DNA of 8,952 nucleotides, from NCBI GenBank assembly GCA_903918595.1, contig CAIXFB010000164.1, forward strand, positions 1 to 8,952. The letters run 5' to 3'. Positions 6,011 to 8,952 of the stretch are shown here, in pieces; within the stretch, counting starts at the first letter, position 1, and every line of letters begins with the position of its first letter. Source of the DNA: an uncultured Actinomycetes bacterium. Its GTDB lineage: Bacteria > Actinomycetota > Actinomycetes > S36-B12. The position numbers were made by a program, and so were the translations under genes. Under the pieces are notes generated by a model. It was not told the origin of the DNA and made no database searches. It saw only the letters and a list, made by a program, of their open reading frames with translations.

Positions 6011-7407
6011 GCACATTGATCAAAGACGCCCTGGCCGACACAATCCACGCGCCGTTCTGGACGGATCAGCCAGGTGCTCCCGCAATCTGCCCGCCGCTCG
6101 TCGCCAGTACGGAGTGCGATCTGGTCATCATCGGTGGAGGGTTCACCGGGCTGTGGACGGCGATCTTGGCGAAGGAACAAAACCCCGGGCGAGATGTTGT
6201 GTTGCTCGAGGGCGAGACGATCGCCTTCGGTGGATCAGGAAGAAACGGTGGTTTCATTTCGGGTTCGCTCACCCACGGGCTCGCGCACGGTGAGGCGATC
6301 TGGCCGAGTGACATGAACGCACTGGTCCGCATCGGTCGGGAGAACCTGCAAGCAATCGTCGATTTCACCACCGCCGAAGGTATCGATGCGAACCTGAGCA
6401 TCGTGGGCAAAACGGCGATCGCGCTCAACGAGCATTCGGCCCGATCGCTCGCCGGCATGCACGCCCTGCACCAGAAGTGGGGCGATGACACCGAACTGCT
6501 GAACCAAGAGCAGATGCGCGCCGATGTGCATTCACCCACCTACCTTGCTGGCTTGCGCGTGCGCACGGGCAGCGGTCTGATGGACCCCGCCAAATTGAGT
6601 TGGGGTCTTAAGCGCGCAGCAGAGGCCCGTGGTGTGCGCATATTTGAGAACACTCCGGCGACCAATATCGCCCTGCGCAGTGGCGGCGGGATCGCTGTTT
6701 CAACACCGGTTGCGTCAGTGCACGCTCAACACGCAGTGATCGCCACGAACGGCTTCACCCCACTTCTCAAGCGCTTGAAGTACCGAATGCTGCCGATCTT
6801 CGATCACGTGCTGGTGACAGAACCACTCACAAGTGGCCAGTTGAGCGATATCGGCTGGGTGGAGAATCAGGGCCTGACTGATGTGGGTAACCAGTTTCAC
6901 TACTACCGGCGCACACCCGATGATCGAATCCTGTGGGGCGGCTACGACGCGATCTACTACCGCGGTAACCGCACTGAGAAAGAACTCGAGCGTCGCGATT
7001 CCAGTCATCGCCTGCTCGCCACGCAGTTCTTCTCAACCTTCCCGCAGTTAGAAGGTATGCGGTTCACCCACAAGTGGGCGGGCATCATCGATTCCACGAG
7101 TCGCTTCACTCCCGCAATCGGCACCGCGATGAAGGGCCAGGTCGCCTACGCCGTTGGCTATACCGGTCTTGGCACAGCGTCTTCACGTTTTGGTGCTCTT
7201 GCCATGCTGGATTTGCTCGCCAAGCGGTCAACGGAAATCACCAACCTCACCATCGTCAAACGGAAGCCGTTCCCGTTCCCCCCTGAGCCGTTGCGCTACC
7301 CGCTCGTGCAGTTCACCCGCAATCAACTCGCTCGTGAGGACCGCACCGGTAAACGTGGTCTTTGGCTTTCCACCCTTGACCGGTTTGGTCTTGGCTTTAA
7401 CAGTTAG
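6007..7407 (+). CDS. FAD-dependent amine oxidoreductase, DAO superfamily (PuuB-like)
   Basis: A 466-residue flavoprotein of the D-amino-acid oxidase/glycine oxidase superfamily, closest in architecture to gamma-glutamylputrescine oxidase PuuB and related actinobacterial amine oxidases. Visible features: an N-terminal extension (1-37), the FAD Rossmann motif IIGGGFTG (41-48) with Glu68 ending the second strand to hold the ribose, GSGRNGGF (76-83), DPAKL (193-197), and the C-terminal FAD motif GYTGLG (384-389). A Pro-rich tail, PFPFPPEPLR (421-430), ends in TLDRFGLGFNS. In this pathway class it oxidises a primary or secondary amine to the aldehyde, passing electrons to O2 or another acceptor. 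The next gene is an aldehyde dehydrogenase and the preceding four import polyamines, so a free or gamma-glutamylated polyamine is the likely substrate. The start ATG overlaps the ATPase stop and has GAGGA (5996-6000) as SD. No gamma-glutamyl ligase is present in the window. Other amine substrates cannot be excluded. Confidence 0.84.
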   Translation: MSTLIKDALADTIHAPFWTDQPGAPAICPPLVASTECDLVIIGGGFTGLWTAILAKEQNPGRDVVLLEGETIAFGGSGRNGGFISGSLTHGLAHGEAIWPSDMNALVRIGRENLQAIVDFTTAEGIDANLSIVGKTAIALNEHSARSLAGMHALHQKWGDDTELLNQEQMRADVHSPTYLAGLRVRTGSGLMDPAKLSWGLKRAAEARGVRIFENTPATNIALRSGGGIAVSTPVASVHAQHAVIATNGFTPLLKRLKYRMLPIFDHVLVTEPLTSGQLSDIGWVENQGLTDVGNQFHYYRRTPDDRILWGGYDAIYYRGNRTEKELERRDSSHRLLATQFFSTFPQLEGMRFTHKWAGIIDSTSRFTPAIGTAMKGQVAYAVGYTGLGTASSRFGALAMLDLLAKRSTEITNLTIVKRKPFPFPPEPLRYPLVQFTRNQLAREDRTGKRGLWLSTLDRFGLGFNS

Positions 7408-7418
7408 GAACTCCAACA

Positions 7419-8888
7419 GTGACAATCAGCGAGTCCCATGGCGTCTTTATCAACGGTCAATCCCGCGATGGCAACGGTCCGGTTATTGAGCTCACTAACC
7501 CGGCCACCGGTGAGGTTTTTGATTCCCTCAAATCCGCAAACCTGAGCGACGTAGCTGAAGCAACCGCTGCTGCCGAGATCGCGCAACGTGACTGGGCCAA
7601 GAGGACTCCCGGCGAGCGGGCAAAAGTTCTGCTCGCCTTAGCCGATGCAATCGAGGCTGACGCACAAACCCTGACCAAACTCGAGGTCGATGAGACAGGC
7701 AAGCCACGCGCCGTATTTGAAGACGGTGAATTGCCTTTCGCTGCAGATAACCTGCGCTTCTTTGCCGGCGCCGCCAGATCCCTCGAGGGATCAGCCGCTG
7801 CCGAACTTTCCACCGGTTTCACCAGCCTGCTGATGCGCCAACCAATCGGCGTTATCGGCTCCATTGCGCCATGGAACTTTCCGTTCATCATGGCCATCTG
7901 GAAAATCGGTCCTGCCCTTGCCACCGGCAACGCAGTGGTCCTCAAACCTGCCCCCGGAACGCCGCGCAGTTCGATTCGCCTGGCCGAACTCGCGCAGGGT
8001 GTGGGTTTGCCTGACGGATTACTCAACGTGCTCAGCGGCGGCAACGAGGTGGGTGCTGCCCTCGTGACCGATCCGCGCACCCGGATGATCTCGCTCACCG
8101 GATCAACACAAGCTGGCGAAGCAGTCATGGCTGCCGCAGCCCCCTTCGTGAAGCGTCTTCACCTTGAACTCGGTGGCAAAGCACCCGCCGTGGTTTTTGC
8201 AGATGCTGACCTTGAACAAATGGCACGCGCCCTGACCTTGGGTGCCACCTACAACTCCGGCCAGGACTGCACCGCAGCCACTCGCATCTATGTGCAACAG
8301 GAGCGCTACGCCGATGCCGTTGATCAGATCGCTGCGACGATGCAACAGGTGCGCGTGGGTGACCCGTGGGATGACACCACCGACATCGGACCGCTGATCT
8401 CCCGGGCGCATCGTGACAAGGTCGACGGGTTCGTGCAACGCGCCCGCACGGCAGGAGCCAACATCGTCACCGGTGGTGCGCCTATCGACTCCCCCGGCTT
8501 CTACTACCCGCCCACGCTCATCGCCGGTGCAGCACAAGACAGTGAGGTGGTGCAAGGAGAAATCTTTGGCCCGGTTCTGGTTGTTGTGCCCTTCACCGAT
8601 GAGGAGCACGGCATCGCTCTCGCCAATGATTCGAGATATGGCCTGGCCAGTTCGGTATGGACCAACGACGTTGCCCGCGCCCTGAGGGTCAGCCAGCGCA
8701 TCGAGGCAGGCGTCACGTGGATTAATGATCACCTGCCCATCGCATCCGAAGCTCCGCACGGTGGGGTCAAAGGCAGCGGGTTCGGTAAAGACATGAGCCA
8801 TGAATCACTGTTGGAATACACCGCTACGCACCACATCATGATCAAACACAGTCAGCCTGTGGTGCACGACTCGTTCCGGCCCGCCTGA
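7419..8888 (+). CDS. NAD(P)+-dependent aldehyde dehydrogenase, aminobutyraldehyde type (PatD/PuuC-like)
   Basis: A 489-residue aldehyde dehydrogenase of the usual length with a complete active site: PWNFP with Asn153, VLKPA with Lys176, cofactor motif GSTQAG (228-233), general base Glu250 in LELGGK, nucleophile Cys284 in SGQDCTA, and EIFGP (381-385). SGQDCTA and WINDHLP (434-440) are typical of gamma-aminobutyraldehyde and related omega-aminoaldehyde dehydrogenases. The enzyme would oxidise the aldehyde made by the preceding flavoprotein to GABA or gamma-glutamyl-GABA. The start is a GTG at 7419 with AGGAA at 7406-7410, which overlaps the upstream TAG; the spacing is 11 bases. Last gene of the operon in the window. 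The coding sequence contains a perfect 16-base palindrome (7777-7792). The exact aldehyde cannot be separated from close relatives such as betaine aldehyde by sequence alone, but the operon favours a polyamine-derived one. Confidence 0.9.
   Translation: MTISESHGVFINGQSRDGNGPVIELTNPATGEVFDSLKSANLSDVAEATAAAEIAQRDWAKRTPGERAKVLLALADAIEADAQTLTKLEVDETGKPRAVFEDGELPFAADNLRFFAGAARSLEGSAAAELSTGFTSLLMRQPIGVIGSIAPWNFPFIMAIWKIGPALATGNAVVLKPAPGTPRSSIRLAELAQGVGLPDGLLNVLSGGNEVGAALVTDPRTRMISLTGSTQAGEAVMAAAAPFVKRLHLELGGKAPAVVFADADLEQMARALTLGATYNSGQDCTAATRIYVQQERYADAVDQIAATMQQVRVGDPWDDTTDIGPLISRAHRDKVDGFVQRARTAGANIVTGGAPIDSPGFYYPPTLIAGAAQDSEVVQGEIFGPVLVVVPFTDEEHGIALANDSRYGLASSVWTNDVARALRVSQRIEAGVTWINDHLPIASEAPHGGVKGSGFGKDMSHESLLEYTATHHIMIKHSQPVVHDSFRPA
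7777..7792. repeat. Perfect 16-base palindrome within the aldehyde dehydrogenase gene
   Basis: GATCCCTCGAGGGATC is its own reverse complement over all 16 bases and does not extend further. It encodes residues in RSLEGS (120-125). It could be a chance palindrome (about 0.1 expected per window this size), a protein-binding site, or a small cruciform or hairpin element. Confidence 0.6.
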
Positions 8889-8952
8889 CCTGCAAAGTCC
8901 TTTTTCTCACTTGCCGTTCGCGGGGTTCACGTCCCGTACATCTCTTCGTTCC
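8889..8952. other. Right-edge spacer with a possible C-terminal tail of a convergent gene
   Basis: After the aldehyde dehydrogenase stop there is no start codon with a ribosome site on the plus strand and no convincing terminator; CGGG/CCCG around 8922-8935 is weak and has no T-tract after it. On the minus strand a frame enters from the right edge and stops at TGA (8909-8907), reading ERRDVRDVNPANGK. This could be the end of a convergent gene, but 14 residues are too few to recognise anything. A five-T run lies at 8901-8905. Confidence 0.25.

Noticed and set aside
7457..8801. Two long minus-strand open frames (223 and 232 codons) opposite the aldehyde dehydrogenase gene
   Set aside because: They are antisense to a complete aldehyde dehydrogenase with all catalytic residues, and their translations show no family features.

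Overview
The window is a chromosomal segment, by eye of moderately high GC, from what is most likely an actinomycete (Actinomycetota, possibly a Microbacteriaceae-like lineage). Support for this is the GC-leaning codon use, two GTG starts, the short actinobacterial-style lipobox of the binding protein, and the C-terminal style of the flavoprotein. No genus can be named from the sequence alone. There are no RNA genes, insertion sequences, CRISPR arrays or phage genes. Coding density is very high: the only non-coding stretches are 1-90 (left edge), a 122-base divergent promoter region (2053-2174) and the last 64 bases. No gene-free stretch exceeds 300 bases.

Left arm, minus strand (91-2052): a TetR-family regulator is followed 3 bases later by a GT1/MGT-type glycosyltransferase, so the two form one transcription unit. 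The glycosyltransferase keeps the sugar-nucleotide-binding signature but has Pro where GT1 enzymes normally carry the catalytic His.

Right arm, plus strand (2175-8888): a tightly packed six-gene operon. It encodes a polyamine-type ABC importer (PotD-like lipoprotein, PotB-like and PotC-like permeases, PotA-like ATPase), then a PuuB-like FAD amine oxidoreductase and a PuuC/PatD-like aldehyde dehydrogenase. Junctions are +11, -8, -4, -4 and +11 bases, so translation is probably coupled. The expected flow is uptake of putrescine or a related polyamine (or its conjugate), oxidation of an amine to an aldehyde, and NAD(P)+-dependent oxidation of that aldehyde to the acid, in the style of GABA-forming routes. 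No gamma-glutamyl-polyamine synthetase (PuuA/GlnA3 type) and no aminotransferase lies in the window. Either the ligase is encoded elsewhere, possibly just past the right edge, or the flavoenzyme acts on the free amine.

Control: the shared divergent region holds three 9-base tandem direct repeats, two inverted repeats and a strong Shine-Dalgarno sequence for the binding-protein gene, which makes the TetR protein the obvious local regulator. A near-perfect 40-base hairpin lies in the first codons of the potB-like gene, just after the binding-protein gene. It is the most striking unexplained structure here and could set a high ratio of binding protein to membrane components.

Overall, the transporter and catabolic genes are recognisable. 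The less ordinary points are the pairing of a TetR/GT1 unit with polyamine catabolism, the His-less GT1, the shortened PotA C-terminal domain and the potB hairpin.
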